From Malania oleifera (lineage: Eukaryota; Streptophyta; Magnoliopsida; Santalales; Ximeniaceae), in assembly GCF_029873635.1 (NCBI RefSeq), contig NC_080420.1, positions 121,838,719-121,902,718 of the forward strand: DNA of 64,000 bases, in the 5' to 3' direction. Made by a program: the position numbers and the translations under genes. Positions 25,201 to 34,724 of the stretch are shown piece by piece (the stretch's first letter is position 1; each line of letters starts with the position of its first letter). A model generated the notes under the pieces. The model did no database searches. It was not told the origin of the DNA and saw only the letters and a program-made list of their open reading frames with translations.

Positions 25201-28200
25201 TAGTGCCACAAGTGTTTTCACAACACAATCCAATAATTCCACATCTCTCCCCCTCTCCCAACCTTTAATAACTACGTCACTCTTTCTCACTAGCATGTTA
25301 TCAGGTCTATGGTGCATGTACTGAAAAAGCTTACCCACCCTTCACAATTGTCTGATTTTTTCCACAAGTGCTGCTCTTAGTCCACTAGATATGTATTCAT
25401 TCCTTTCACTGGGAAAGGAAAAACAAAAACAAAAACAAAAAAAAAACAAAACAAAACTTGTTACAGGAATTAAGGCATCAAAATCTCTATGCAGCTCAGT
25501 ATATTTGATAATTATTGAATAAATTAATATACAATGTTGGTCCACCACCTAATAGACTAAACTTTTGGGTCAAGTGGTGGCATGAGAGCTTTGATCCTAG
25601 GAGGTCCTGGGTTCAAGCATTTTGGGAAAAAAAAAAAGACTTATTGTGTGTGAGAGAGAGAAAGAGGGGGTTGGGGGAGAGAATGCACAAGACGAAGGAC
25701 AAAAAGTTCATTTGCATAAAAAAAAAAAAAAATGAAAAGAAAAAAGAGTATACAGAACAAAATTTAACTCAGATTTGAATATGACTCGAAGGAACTCCTG
25801 CCAAAGCACCAAAGCAAGGCTAGGAAGAGCACTCTATCTCAAAGCAAATGAAAAGGAAGAATTATATCCTTATTCCCCAAAGAGCCTCAAATTCCTCTTG
25901 AACCAAATTCACTAGACATAGCAAGCAAAGTGGTGTTCAACACAATCCTGCATTCTTTCATTAGACCCAAACCTTGGAATTTCAAAGGAAACAACTCCTG
26001 CACAGAAAACAGGCACACCTAAAACTCCCCAGCCCTCACCAATGCTAAAAAAGAACATTTGACGACCCCCAAGTGCAATGCAAGAAAAGATGAGCATTTG
26101 CCACAGTGCTTTGCTTACATATACCACACATTAGGTCATAAAGCCTCACCAGTACTATTTGGTTGAGAATCATGCACCAAACAAATCCCTAAACTTTGAA
26201 AAGAACCTTGGCCTTTCTTCATGTCTTGTTATTTGTGTTTTCCGCGTTTATATCTACTATAGTGCACTTCTGTTTGTACACATTCATCTGTTCAAGTTCG
26301 TATATTTGCCTTTTCATCTGCACGATGGGGTCACACATGAGGAGGTGTGTTGAATAGCCTAATAGACTACATGCGCACATGCGCGCGCACATAGAGATTG
26401 CTGGTACACCAGCTAACTGCTTAAGCTTAATGGTTAAATAAAGGGTGCGAAAACTGGATGGTAAAGAATATCTCCTTAAATGCAATAAAAAATTAATTGT
26501 AAGTTATACAGAAACATCACATCTCTCTCTCTCTCACTCACTCACCTGCGCAATGAGACAGGCAGATGCACATACACACACAGTTTTAGGTTCAGTAGTA
26601 ATCTAACAATAATGGTTCAATAAAGATGTGAAAACTGGATGGTACAGATTATCTAATCAAACCCATTAATAGATTAATTGTAATTTATACAGAAACATCA
26701 CGTCCAACTCATTTTATCAGCAATAATGTTCAACACGTTCAATTATAAAACCACAAAAAAAACATTTTATTTGGTTAAATTTTGTAGTTAAAAGAATGAT
26801 AGTGTGCTCTGCGTAAAACTCACCTTCTGATTTTGAGATAGGCAATAGCCCTATTTGCGTAAGCTACTGCAGTAGGTGATAAAGCAATGCTCCTTGAATA
26901 GCAGTCAATTGCTTCCTTAAATTTCTTCTGCTTAAAATACTCATTTCCCTGTAATTTCAGAAAATGGCAAGCTAAACATATACAAGATCTAGTTGTGCCA
27001 CAACAAACTGAATCATTAACATATAATTAAGGCAAAACTGTTACCTGCTCTTTCTCTGAAGCAGCATCAGGAGAATTCTCTTCAGTCATACTGCTTGATA
27101 AACTTGTTAGGGGATCATAATTCCTCAGGTACTCATGTTGTCCAGCATTACTTCTTAAATAATCCACTGAGGGAGTTTTCCCAGTGGATCTTCTATCCTG
27201 GTCAACTATTCCAATCTTCTGAGAAGATGACATAAAAAATGAATACTCATCAAAATGTCTTGTTTCATAGATTACCAAACTCCAATACTACAACGAAAGA
27301 AATAATTAGAAAAAGTAAAATTTGATAGAAATACTTTGCCACTTGTTAAAACTTAAAAACAGACTAACAAACAAACAAACAGTGAGCAGAGAAAGCACAT
27401 TTAATAATGCATATAGAACAGGATTCTATTTAGCACCCTTTTTTTCAGATAACAAAAATTCCATTAAAGACTAAAAAAGTACAAGAGATGGAGGATAAGA
27501 ATCCTCTAGAGCAAATAATTACAACAAGGCCGCCTTCCAATCCCTTTGAGCATCATACAGCAATAAATCCCCAAAAACCCCAAAAGAATTTGTCCAGAAA
27601 GAAGCAAGAAAAGTAACTTTCTCCTAAAGAAAAATTGGAGAAGTCTTCCAATTCTTGAACATTATTGTGTTCCTTTCGAGCCAACGAGCCCAAAAAAATG
27701 GCATTCACAGGGCAAGTCCATAAGCCCTTTCTCTTCTATTTCCAAAAATCTTGAAATCTCAGCAGCAATAAATCATACACATTTTGCAGGGCCACTCATG
27801 CCTCCCCAAAATATGAGAACGGAGCATTCCAAAGGTATTTCGCCACCCAAAAATGGATAAAAAGATGAACATTGGTCTCATCTGACTCATGGCACCGCAT
27901 ACAAATATCTGGCCAGAGAATGCATGTCATTTGTATTAATCACACATTGACAGCAAGAGTCTAGATGAAAGCACAAACCATAAAAGGAACCTTTGCTTGC
28001 TGAACAGATTTATCAAAGGGAAAAGGCAAGGAATTAAAGATTTTAGAAGAAAAGGAAAAACTTAGAAGGAGAAGACCTTGAAGACACCCAATCCAGGGCC
28101 AAGCATCTCCCCTCACGAGTCACAACAGAAAGAAAAGAATCTAGCACACTCAGTAAGGAGGTAAAGCTCATCAACCTCTCTTTCATTGAGACTTCTAAAA

Positions 28201-29023
28201 TGGAAGTCCCATGAAAGAGAGCCCCCCTCTAAAAAGAAAGTTAAAATTGGTGCACTATGAACAGTAGGTTGTCTAAAAAGATGAGGCACCAACAGCTCCT
28301 ACGAAATCACTCCCACCCAAATATCCTCCAAAAAATGAATTCTATTACCATTACTCAACTTTAAATGAGTAAGAGGAAAGAAGAGAAAGCCGACCTAGGA
28401 AACAAACTTCCAGGGACTTGCATGGTAAGCCTCAGTCCCCCTCAGATTTAGGTCTCCCAGGCACACCCCAACTAACAATGTGATCCCTCTTAGATCAAAG
28501 AAATCTATCATAATTCTCTCAAAAGATCCCAGCCACCCTCACAAGGATTCTAAAAAGGGACAAAAAATAAATGGGTATATAATAAAGGTTGGCACTGATA
28601 AGAGTAATCTTTTCCCTCTACCATAAACAAGCCCTCCTTCAACCTTCCAACAACCTACTCTCTCAATCACCAGATCCCAAAAGGCATGATTAGCCCCTAT
28701 AGGAAGACCTAGATACAATGAATGCCAAGCCAAAAAGTCACAACCAACTAGATACAGGAAAACCTCTAATTCACCAATACTCAAATTTATGCCTGCCACC
28801 CTACCTTTGGACAAATTTATCTTTAACCTTAAATCTTTTCAAAAGTTCTTAATAAAGTGAGAACCTTGCATAATTTCCCAACACTATTCTCCAAGAAGAA
28901 AATAATATTGTAGACTGAAGATGAGACGCCTCCACCTCCTCCCTCCCAATCCAAAGACCCCTAATCACCCCAATATCTTGAGCATGCAAAATCAACCTAC
29001 TCAACCCATCAACTACAAAAGTA

Positions 29024-29084
<61 letters not shown>

Positions 29085-32000
29085 AAATCCCATTGCTTCA
29101 ACACCCTAGAAACACTAAACAAGTCCCTAGGCTGACCATTAACAATGACAGACATATCAGTAGATCTAAGGCACCCTCTTCACATTGCTCCAAAGCCCTT
29201 TTTTCACATCAAATTATCAAGAAATCCCCAATTTACCATATTGCGCTTTCAAAATCCATTTTAAAAACCACACCTTCTAGCCGCTCCTTCTCACATCCTC
29301 AACCATCTAATTTGCCACCATAAATGCATCTAAAAATTTCTCTATATAATTGAGCCACTGTCACCATGTCCTTGAACATCTTCCTAAGTCTTTAGACAAG
29401 ACTTTAGTCAAAGCCTTGTAAATGCTGGTCACCAAACTAATCAGCCAGAAATCCTTCACCCTTCTCAACCTATCATTCTTATAAAGAAGGGCTATAAAGG
29501 TTGACCTCACACTCTTTCCCACCACCCCACTATGATCAATGCCCCCAAAAAATCTCATGCCATCATCTTGTAACACCTCCCAACTATCCTAAAATATGGC
29601 CATCGTAAAACCATCTGAGTCTGGCACTTTATCCCTACACCTATCCACATCAAACACAGTCCTCCTAACTTCCTCTATTTCAAAAGGCCTTTTCCAGCCA
29701 ATTAGTAATAGCTGCCCAATGGGTCTCCAATCAAGATTGTCCAACGTCAACCTATTCTTGCACTCATCAATATATAGCAACTGATAAAAATGCATTATCT
29801 CATCCCTAATGGTCCCTCACTACTCTCCTTGAATCTAACTCCCAACTGTTTGTGATCCTTCATTTGGTTTATAATTCCTCCTCCTCCAATTAGCCACCCA
29901 ATGAAATAAAAGAGAACTACAATCCCTTTCCTTCTCCCACTTGACCCTCTTTTTTTAACACAATCTGCTCTCTTCCCCCTGTATATAGACCCTCCTGCCC
30001 ATACAACCCAACAATCTTAGAAATTATTTTTTTTTTATTTTTTACTTTCTAGTATTCCCAAACACCTCCTTCATCCATTGCTCTAGCATTTTAGAACCTA
30101 AAAGTACTAAGGACTCGCTGAATAGGATTGAAATCAAAGAGTACCAGGCAATAATTAGCTATAGGCCTAATCAGAACCTCTTGCACAACATTTAGAAACA
30201 AATCTTCCCAAACATTGTTGAACAGAAATATATGAATGTCAAATGCCAGATGAGGCCTATCTATTCCCAGAAGCTACCCAAGTAAAACTACTATTATTCA
30301 AGTGCACATTCCAAAGGTAGCAGCCCTGTCAGACCTGAATTAAAAAATATAAACAAATAAATTTCCTCAACAAAGAAAAAAACCCAAAGATCAATCTTTA
30401 AACATAGAAAAGACGGTACCCAAGCTACAATCTAACCCCTAGGGGCTACTGAAGAAGGGAAAGACATCCACTCTTTAAATATTGAGACAAGGGTCCCATA
30501 TACTCCTAAAAAACAAGGTATCTACATCTCCCAGTTTAGACTCCTAAAATAATAGAATATTTGGACTAACTCTATTACAACCTCTTTTTAACTATTCTCC
30601 CCTTACCTCTGCCCCTAAAACCTACCCCCTTTATCAAATGGACTGAAGAAGCTACTCTAACCAATTCCATTTTCAACTTGTTAGTCTTTTTCCTATCCCC
30701 TATAACATCCTTTTTAATTGTGTGAACATCTCCTTCTGTACCCAATTAGATTTCTTTATTTGTCTGAAGAACTAGCCCTGTAAGGTTTCAAATTTTCCCT
30801 TGTTGTTCATGCGACATCACAACAGTTGCATAAGACCGAGCTCTTCACCCAAAATTTCCTCTTTTGGTCCTCGCAGCCATTTATAAGTATCCAAAGGAAA
30901 ACCTAGCTTTGATTGCACCTCAATCAGTTTAACACAGCATGCGTGGTGGAAAGATTGTAAGCTTCCTTGAATCAGGTATCTCACATTAGGATTAACTGCA
31001 AGGGCATCTAGTGGCGAGAAATCCTCTCGCACATTGACACAGCCACGGAGGCTATAGGTGCCACTGGGTGATTTCTCAACAGAAAATTCGAGCAAGTTAA
31101 AATTGATAAGCAAACATGAAAAGAGAAAATGTTGTACGGCTTTGGAGCCAGCTTTATGATTCCACAAATATGCAAGTAAAGTTAGAGTTAGGAATGGAAT
31201 ACTTAGACTAGACCAATGACGCCTAGATAAAAATAATTAATGAATATTATAGGAATTAACAATATTAAATATGCTTAAAGGATCTGCTTTGAGCCCTTTT
31301 TTTTTTTTCCTATAATGATGGATTAACTTACTAGGAATATCTAAAATGAGGTTCCACGGTATAATGTTTGCAGATAATATTGTCTTGATTGACTAGGGGT
31401 GGCCTAAGTTAGAATTACAGAAAGAAACTTTAGTATCTAGAAGTTTTAGGATAAGTAGAGATAAGACAAAATATATGAAATGTAATTGCAATCATAGTAG
31501 GAGGAATATTAGAGAAAAGGTTAAACTTGATAATCAAGAATCAATAACACTAGTAGATTTCAATACCTTGGATCTACTATGCAAGCTAAAGGAAAATATG
31601 AAGAAGATGTAATGTATAGAGTTAAAGCAGGTTGGGCAAATGAAGAAGTGCTTTGAGCATGCTATGTAATTATAGAATACCCGTAAAATTAAAAGGGAAG
31701 TTCTATAGGACAGTTGTAAGACCAACTATTCTATATGGGTGACTAAGAAACAACATACTCAAAAAGTAAAATTTGCTGAGATGAGAATTCTAAAATGGAT
31801 GAATGACATAACATTAAAAGATAAATTAAGGAATGAACATAATCACGATAAATTAGGCATAACTCTTGTAGAAGATAAGATAAGGGAGGGACGCTTCAGA
31901 TGGTTTTGGAACCTACAACCTAAGCCAAATAGTGCGCAAGTAAGAAATAACGAGCTAGTTACTGTGAGGGGCAATAGAGGGATAGAGGTAAACCTATAAT

Positions 32001-33130
32001 AACTTGAAATGACATAATGAATAAAGATTTAATAGTCATGAATTTGTTAGACCAAATTGCTCATGATCATGTAAATTGGGAAAAAGAGATTTATGTAGTT
32101 GACTCCACCTAGTGAGACTTAATGCTTGGTTTGCTGTTGTTGTTGTAATTATAGTGTAACAGCTCCACATCAACATGCATAGTGAATTTTTTTTAAGCGC
32201 ATTAACCAATGAATATAGCCCAAAGAAAAAAATGAACACAGAAAATTGAAAATGATACCAATGGACAGCCTAAACATGAAAAATGTGAGAACTAAAAAAA
32301 CTAGGAAACATGTCCATAAATTAAGCTGTTGAGCAAGGCACCATGGTAGATGATCATATTGCTAAGATCCTCAAATAAAAGAATATATTGTTTACCCACT
32401 TCTTACTTATAGTTAGAGGGAAATGATGAACATAAAAAAACCTGGGGGTGAAAGAGTTACCATTTTTTCGTTTCTAGGTGCTTCTGCTTTGAATTTTTTG
32501 TCTTTGTCCTTGAGAGAGAGCTCCCAATCTTGTAAGTTATTCAAAAATCCCTGGAAATCCTAAAGGATATAACAAGACAAGTAAAAGAGAACGAACTCAT
32601 TTACGCCAAGGGAAAAATCAGTATTTGTACTTATAAGTTGCTTCAGATGAAAATGATCAAATTTAATGAGATATCCTTGCACATTCACATGTCTGACGAA
32701 TTCATAAATTGCTAGAACCACCCTTCCCATCATCTACTTATGGTATAAAAACAAAACGGGCATTCAAATTCATCATTTAAACATAGCTACGCAAACTCCA
32801 ACTTAAGATAAAACACTTACACCCTTCTCAAAGCTCCGCGGTTCATTCAAGTTGCAAGGGAATTTTTTCGCAGAAATGAATACATTACGAAGAACACAGA
32901 ATCCCGAAAACAAATACAAAATGTGAATAGATTTTTCTTGTTTAAACTCTGCACTTCTGCTCTAAATTTCAAGTCCTACAAAAGCTAAACCGTAGAATTA
33001 ACCAGCAAATTACACCTCGAAACCATTGAAATCAATCAGACATCTCTTACAAAAACATTACATGAAAAAAGAAAACGATGAAATATACCAGAGCCTGATC
33101 GCGGCCATGCTTGCTTGGAGCCCTAGCCAT
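13150..33130 (-). CDS. RPAP3: RPAP3-like TPR co-chaperone gene, 12 exons, 456 aa
   Basis: The predicted protein is built from exons (plus coordinates, read right to left) 33089-33130, 32461-32559, 27045-27218, 26824-26948, 24212-24333, 24005-24087, 15989-16096, 15631-15768, 14512-14694, 13894-13988, 13698-13795 and 13150-13253. All introns are GT-AG and all phases join. The N terminus 'MARAPSKHGRDQALDFQGFL' matches plant RPAP3-like proteins as I know them. Residues about 103-205 form three TPRs, with two-carboxylate-clamp residues in GNEYF, YANRA and KAYSRRATAR, which in this family bind the EEVD tail of HSP90/HSP70. Residues about 337-440 match the RPAP3_C (Monad-binding) domain: 'YQFEVSWRALSGD', then 'LPKIFKNAL' and 'MDLAINYLENLSKV'. 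RPAP3 proteins act with PIH1/RuvBL-type R2TP assemblies in cytosolic assembly of RNA polymerases and other large complexes; that role here is inferred from family. It is the only host gene in the window, spread over 20 kb by repeat-filled introns. The 5' end of exon 7 is chosen because it restores family-like residues. Confidence 0.9.
13698..13795 (-). CDS. RPAP3: RPAP3-like exon 11 (RPAP3_C)
   Basis: It encodes 'EEMDLAINYLENLSKVSRFD' and 'MIIMCLSSADKA'. Acceptor TTTGCAG, donor GTATGC. Confidence 0.92.
13894..13988 (-). CDS. RPAP3: RPAP3-like exon 10 (RPAP3_C core)
   Basis: It encodes 'LPKIFKNALSAPLLVGIIRC', the hydrophobic core of RPAP3_C. Acceptor GATTAG, donor GTAAGT. The split codon AT|T is completed by exon 11. 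Confidence 0.92.
14512..14694 (-). CDS. RPAP3: RPAP3-like exon 9 (start of RPAP3_C)
   Basis: 61 codons. An alanine-rich helix 'DLASRAASRAMAEAA' leads into 'YQFEVSWRALSGD', the start of the RPAP3_C domain. Acceptor TTCACAG, donor GTTTGC, in phase 0. Confidence 0.92.
15631..15768 (-). CDS. RPAP3: RPAP3-like exon 8 (acidic linker)
   Basis: 46 codons in phase 0, 'ENIKKIPTKTSFSVEEVEG' and onwards, a polar segment of low conservation. Acceptor TAGCAG, donor GTAAGT. Confidence 0.85.
15989..16096 (-). CDS. RPAP3: RPAP3-like exon 7 (linker)
   Basis: With acceptor TTTCTAG at 16097-16103 the exon starts 'VILQKACGAQRSSVQG', which resembles the family stretch after the TPRs. An alternative acceptor 15 nt downstream (TCAAAAG) would remove VILQK without changing frame. 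It ends 'EDHTK' before a GTATAA donor. Confidence 0.8.
17499..18488 (-). repeat. 3' LTR of the intronic element, split by a MITE
   Basis: It aligns with 19861-20268 up to 17843 and again from 18404. The insert between is the MITE at 17844-18403. It contains a G-rich run near 17599-17616. Confidence 0.88.
17844..18403. mobile_element. Tourist-like (PIF/Harbinger) MITE in the LTR
   Basis: 560 bp flanked by TAA on both sides (17841-17843 and 18404-18406). Terminal inverted repeats are GGAGGTTTTTGGT against GGGGGCTTGGTTT. The TAA target and G-rich TTTGGT termini fit Tourist/Harbinger MITEs. Comparison with the other LTR (20180-20190) shows exactly the empty site. Confidence 0.82.
18607..18660. 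repeat. Perfect 18-bp hairpin in the interior of the intronic LTR element
   Basis: TCCATTTGTCAAACTTTG at 18607-18624 is exactly reverse-complementary to 18643-18660, with an 18-nt loop. No function can be assigned. Confidence 0.9.
19861..20268 (-). repeat. 5' LTR of the intronic element
   Basis: 408 bp without the MITE. It serves as the reference for the empty site and ends at TSD ATAGG. Confidence 0.88.
20850..21035 (+). mobile_element. tRNA-related SINE-like repeat
   Basis: It contains 'CATTGTTGGATCACAACCTA', a box-A-like 'TTTAGGTAAAGTG', 'TGGTATCAGAGC' and a box-B-like 'GGGTTCTAGTC'. A partial second copy starts near 21080, and a related copy lies at 25525-25745. The order box A then box B, about 50 bp apart, supports a SINE. 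A decayed LTR-element primer-binding region is the alternative. Confidence 0.5.
21281..21779 (+). repeat. Tandem duplication, unit 250 bp
   Basis: Units 21281-21530 and 21531-21779 are nearly identical, each beginning TCAGCATCTCAAATCAGCC and ending TATCCTCCAA, with only a few substitutions. It lies in RPAP3 intron 6. Confidence 0.92.
22475..23143. mobile_element. Tourist-like MITE in RPAP3 intron 6
   Basis: TAA flanks both ends (22472-22474 and 23144-23146). Terminal inverted repeats CGTGGAGTTTGGTTCA and TGTGCCGTTTGGTTCA match over 16 bp with few differences, and further inverted similarity extends inward (ATTCCCAGG/ATTCCCAG). There is no coding capacity. Confidence 0.8.
24005..24087 (-). 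CDS. RPAP3: RPAP3-like exon 6 (end of TPR3)
   Basis: It encodes 'SEFALRLEPHNQEIKKQHAE' and ends 'SLLQK'. It is followed by the 7.9-kb intron 6, the largest in the gene. Acceptor TACAG, donor GTAACA. Confidence 0.9.
24212..24333 (-). CDS. RPAP3: RPAP3-like exon 5 (TPR2-TPR3)
   Basis: It encodes 'FQEAEDDCSEALNLDD' and 'YVKAYSRRATARRELRKLKE', including the clamp K and R of TPR3. Acceptor TTGTTAG, donor GTATGT. Confidence 0.92.
24735..25005 (+). repeat. Diverged tandem duplication, unit about 147 bp
   Basis: Phrases such as 'AAGTTGAACT', 'GATAAGATTACATGAATGA' and 'TTGC(T/C)GCAGAA' recur in order at 24735-24860 and 24883-25005. It lies in RPAP3 intron 4. Confidence 0.75.
25525..25745 (+). mobile_element. 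Second SINE-like copy with A-rich tail
   Basis: It shares 'TTGGTCCACCACCTAATAG', box-A-like 'TTTGGGTCAAGTGGT' and box-B-like 'GGGTTCAAGCA' with 20850-21035, and ends in A-runs near 25718-25745. No clear TSD was found. Confidence 0.5.
26427..26705 (+). repeat. Direct duplication, period about 183 bp, with CT/CA runs between
   Basis: 'GAAAACTGGATGGTA' and 'ATACAGAAACATCAC' recur in two units, 26427-26522 and 26610-26705, separated by (CT)n and (CA)n runs. It lies in RPAP3 intron 4. Confidence 0.8.
26824..26948 (-). CDS. RPAP3: RPAP3-like exon 4 (TPR1 and start of TPR2)
   Basis: It encodes 'GNEYFKQKKFKEAIDCYSRS' and 'AVAYANRAIAYLKIR', the classic TPR A/B helices including the two clamp asparagines. 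The 125-nt length leaves phase 2, completed by exon 5. Confidence 0.92.
27045..27218 (-). CDS. RPAP3: RPAP3-like exon 3 (residues 48-105)
   Basis: A polar linker of 58 codons that ends 'AASEKEQ' directly before the first TPR. Acceptor TTCTCAG and donor GTAACA. Both boundaries are in phase 0. Confidence 0.85.
27438..30720 (-). mobile_element. Degenerate L1-type LINE in RPAP3 intron 2
   Basis: On the minus strand, in order: endonuclease remnants ('GVYGP' near 30495, 'RPIANYC' near 30160 in place of the RPISDHCPI-like motif); the lead-in to reverse transcriptase ('PFEIEEVRRTVFDVD' and 'DSDGFTMAIF', 29589-29795); RT block 'RRVKDFWLISLVTSIYKALT' (29361-29576), where FRPISL has become FWLISL; a later 'LYLGLPIGANHAFWD' block (28539-28814); and the zinc-knuckle-like C-terminal region (27500-27960). 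A T-run on the plus strand at about 27440 fits the A-tail. Many stops and shifts make it non-functional. It is in the same orientation as the host gene. Confidence 0.82.
29031..29079. repeat. (GA)n microsatellite inside the L1
   Basis: An uninterrupted GA run of about 24 units lies between RT-coding pieces of the L1 relic, so it arose after or with decay of the element. Confidence 0.95.
30817..31167 (-). other. Open frame of 116 codons, unassigned
   Basis: It starts 'MWNHKAGSKAVQHFL', and its middle part, 'NPNVRYLIQGSLQSFHHACC' onward, has ordinary amino-acid composition rather than the low-complexity look of chance frames here. It sits directly upstream (minus sense) of the L1 relic in RPAP3 intron 2. 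It may be the 5' part of the L1, a captured gene piece or chance. I do not recognise a family. Confidence 0.35.
31280..32146 (+). mobile_element. RTE-type LINE 3' part in RPAP3 intron 2
   Basis: In plus orientation, 'MFADNIVLI' near 31364 is the FADD box of reverse transcriptase with its second D changed to N. Downstream, 31739-31999 encodes 'MRILKWMNDITLKDKLRNE' and 'KIREGRFRWFW', typical of the C-terminal end of plant RTE ORFs. It ends in TGTTGTTGTTGTA (32133-32145), the RTE-type tail. Stops break it. It is antisense to the gene. Confidence 0.85.
32461..32559 (-). CDS. RPAP3: RPAP3-like exon 2 (residues 15-47)
   Basis: It encodes 'DFQGFLNNLQDWELSLKDKD' and a lysine-rich tail, the conserved N-terminal DFQGFL block of plant RPAP3-like proteins. 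Acceptor CTTTAG and donor GTAACT are present. Confidence 0.9.
33089..33130 (-). CDS. RPAP3: RPAP3-like exon 1 (residues 1-14)
   Basis: ATG at 33128-33130 begins 'MARAPSKHGRDQAL' and is followed by a GTATAT donor. A CT-rich stretch (GA on the plus strand, 33161-33182) lies just upstream in the presumed 5' UTR. Confidence 0.88.
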
Positions 33131-33224
33131 AGCTTACACTGCACGTCCTCGCAGACGATGAGAGAGAGAGAGAGAGAGAGAGGGCTCTGCAAGACTGCAA
33201 ATTTCGGTATTTTTTGGGTTTTTT
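33131..33224 (-). promoter_or_regulatory. Presumed 5' UTR of the RPAP3-like gene with a CT microsatellite
   Basis: Immediately upstream of the ATG, the minus strand has a pyrimidine run (plus-strand GA, 33161-33182). CT-rich 5' leaders are common in plant genes. No TATA box is evident and no start site can be set. Confidence 0.5.
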
Positions 33225-33460
33225 TATTTTAAAAATCTCTACTATTAAAAAAATGGAATTTTTTTCGATTTAATTAAAATAATCTCACAACTATATAATT
33301 ATCCAAAAACACGCCATAACTATTCATAATTAATAATTAATTTATTATTTTAAAAATCTTTACTTTTAAAAAAGAGAATTTTTTTCTATTTAAAATGACC
33401 TTACAACTATATAATTGTCCAAAAACACCCCATAATTATTCATTGATAATTACTCTAAAA
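33225..33460. repeat. Diverged tandem duplication upstream of the RPAP3-like gene
   Basis: Two units of about 120 bp share 'TTATTTTAAAAATCT', 'GAATTTTTTTC' and 'CAACTATATAATT(A/G)TCCAAAAAC'. It lies in the presumed promoter region of the gene. Confidence 0.8.
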
Positions 33461-33589
33461 TATAAAAAAATATCTCTATGATCCCTCGTAATTATTTCAA
33501 AGCCTCATTATTAATTAATCATAAGTTCATAATTATTTTTTAATTAAATTTATATGCCCTTTAACTCCTCATTTTTCCTACAATTATTT

Positions 33590-33990
33590 ACAACAACAAC
33601 AATAAAACTAAACCTTAGTTCCACTAACTTGAGTCTGTTTTATAAATTATTTTTCGTCAATTTATGCGATCATGAACTATTTCTTTTGATAGATTCAAAG
33701 ATATTAAATCATTATACACTATCTCCTCCCAAGTTATTTTAGGTCTACCTCTAACCCTTCTACTACCCCCCACACTAATTAAGTCATTATTCCTTACAGG
33801 TGCATTATGTGACCTACGTTACAAGTGTTCATACCATTTGAGTCGTCCCTCCCTTATTTTATCTTTTATAGGAGTTATATTTAACTTACCACGAATCTGT
33901 TCATTTCTTAATTTATCTTTCAATGTTATACCACTCATCCATCTAAATATTCTCATCTCGACAACTTTTACTTTTCCTACAATTATTTAC
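33590..33990 (-). mobile_element. RTE-type LINE 3' fragment
   Basis: A minus-strand relic matching 7278-7990 (without the SINE) and 31739-32146. The 3' tail is CAACAACAACAA on the plus strand near 33590. It encodes degenerate 'MSGITLKDKLRNEQ'-like and 'DKIREGRLKW'-like sequence. Confidence 0.8.
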
Positions 33991-34724
33991 TCAAACTAAA
34001 TACGAATGTTTAGAAGTTGTGGGCATGTACCTTCAATCATACTAAAATATTGATTGAGAGGGAGAGAGGGGATTTTGGTGGAGCAACACTAGATCTAGTG
34101 GCGGTGCAAGGTGGGGTAAAGAGGCAAGAAGGCGGGCATGCGGTGGCAAAAGGGCACACTCAATGCTCTACATTTTTTCTAAAATTTTTTATTTATTTTG
34201 AGAAAATAATTGTAGCGAAAACGAATAGAAACATACTTTTCATTATATTTTCTCTCTATAATATTTTCAAAAAAAAAATTCTACAATATGATTATACATT
34301 AAGAAAAATTCATCATTAATGATGTGTAAAATTAAATTTTTGTTCATTAATTTAATATATATATTTTATTTTTCCTCTAAATTTCTTCATATTTTCCTTC
34401 CAAATTCTAATTGAGGGGTTGATGAATGAGTATTATGTACAAAATATACGACTTATTAACATTTTATAAATAAAAATCCTCGTAAGCCTAAGAAGCACAC
34501 AAACATCTTATAAATTTAGTTAACTTAAAGGAAATTATAGGACATCTACACTTTTCATTGGACCATGTGATTCATGATTATATTTTATTTGATGTTTTGT
34601 TAATTGATTTAATAGAAAGTTGTTGTGCAATTATTAGTTTTTAGTTGGTTCAATATTTTATTTTTCATTTTTTATAATGATCTAATTCCTTTTGTATGCA
34701 CTTAATGTCCTAATTTTTTCACAC
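33991..34724. other. AT-rich spacer, no gene seen
   Basis: A 100-codon open frame at 34017-34319 lacks any recognisable motif and runs into AT-rich sequence. I treat it as chance. Confidence 0.6.

Noticed and set aside
28921..29109. Frame with a long Arg-Glu repeat
   Set aside because: It is created by the (GA)n microsatellite within the antisense of an L1.
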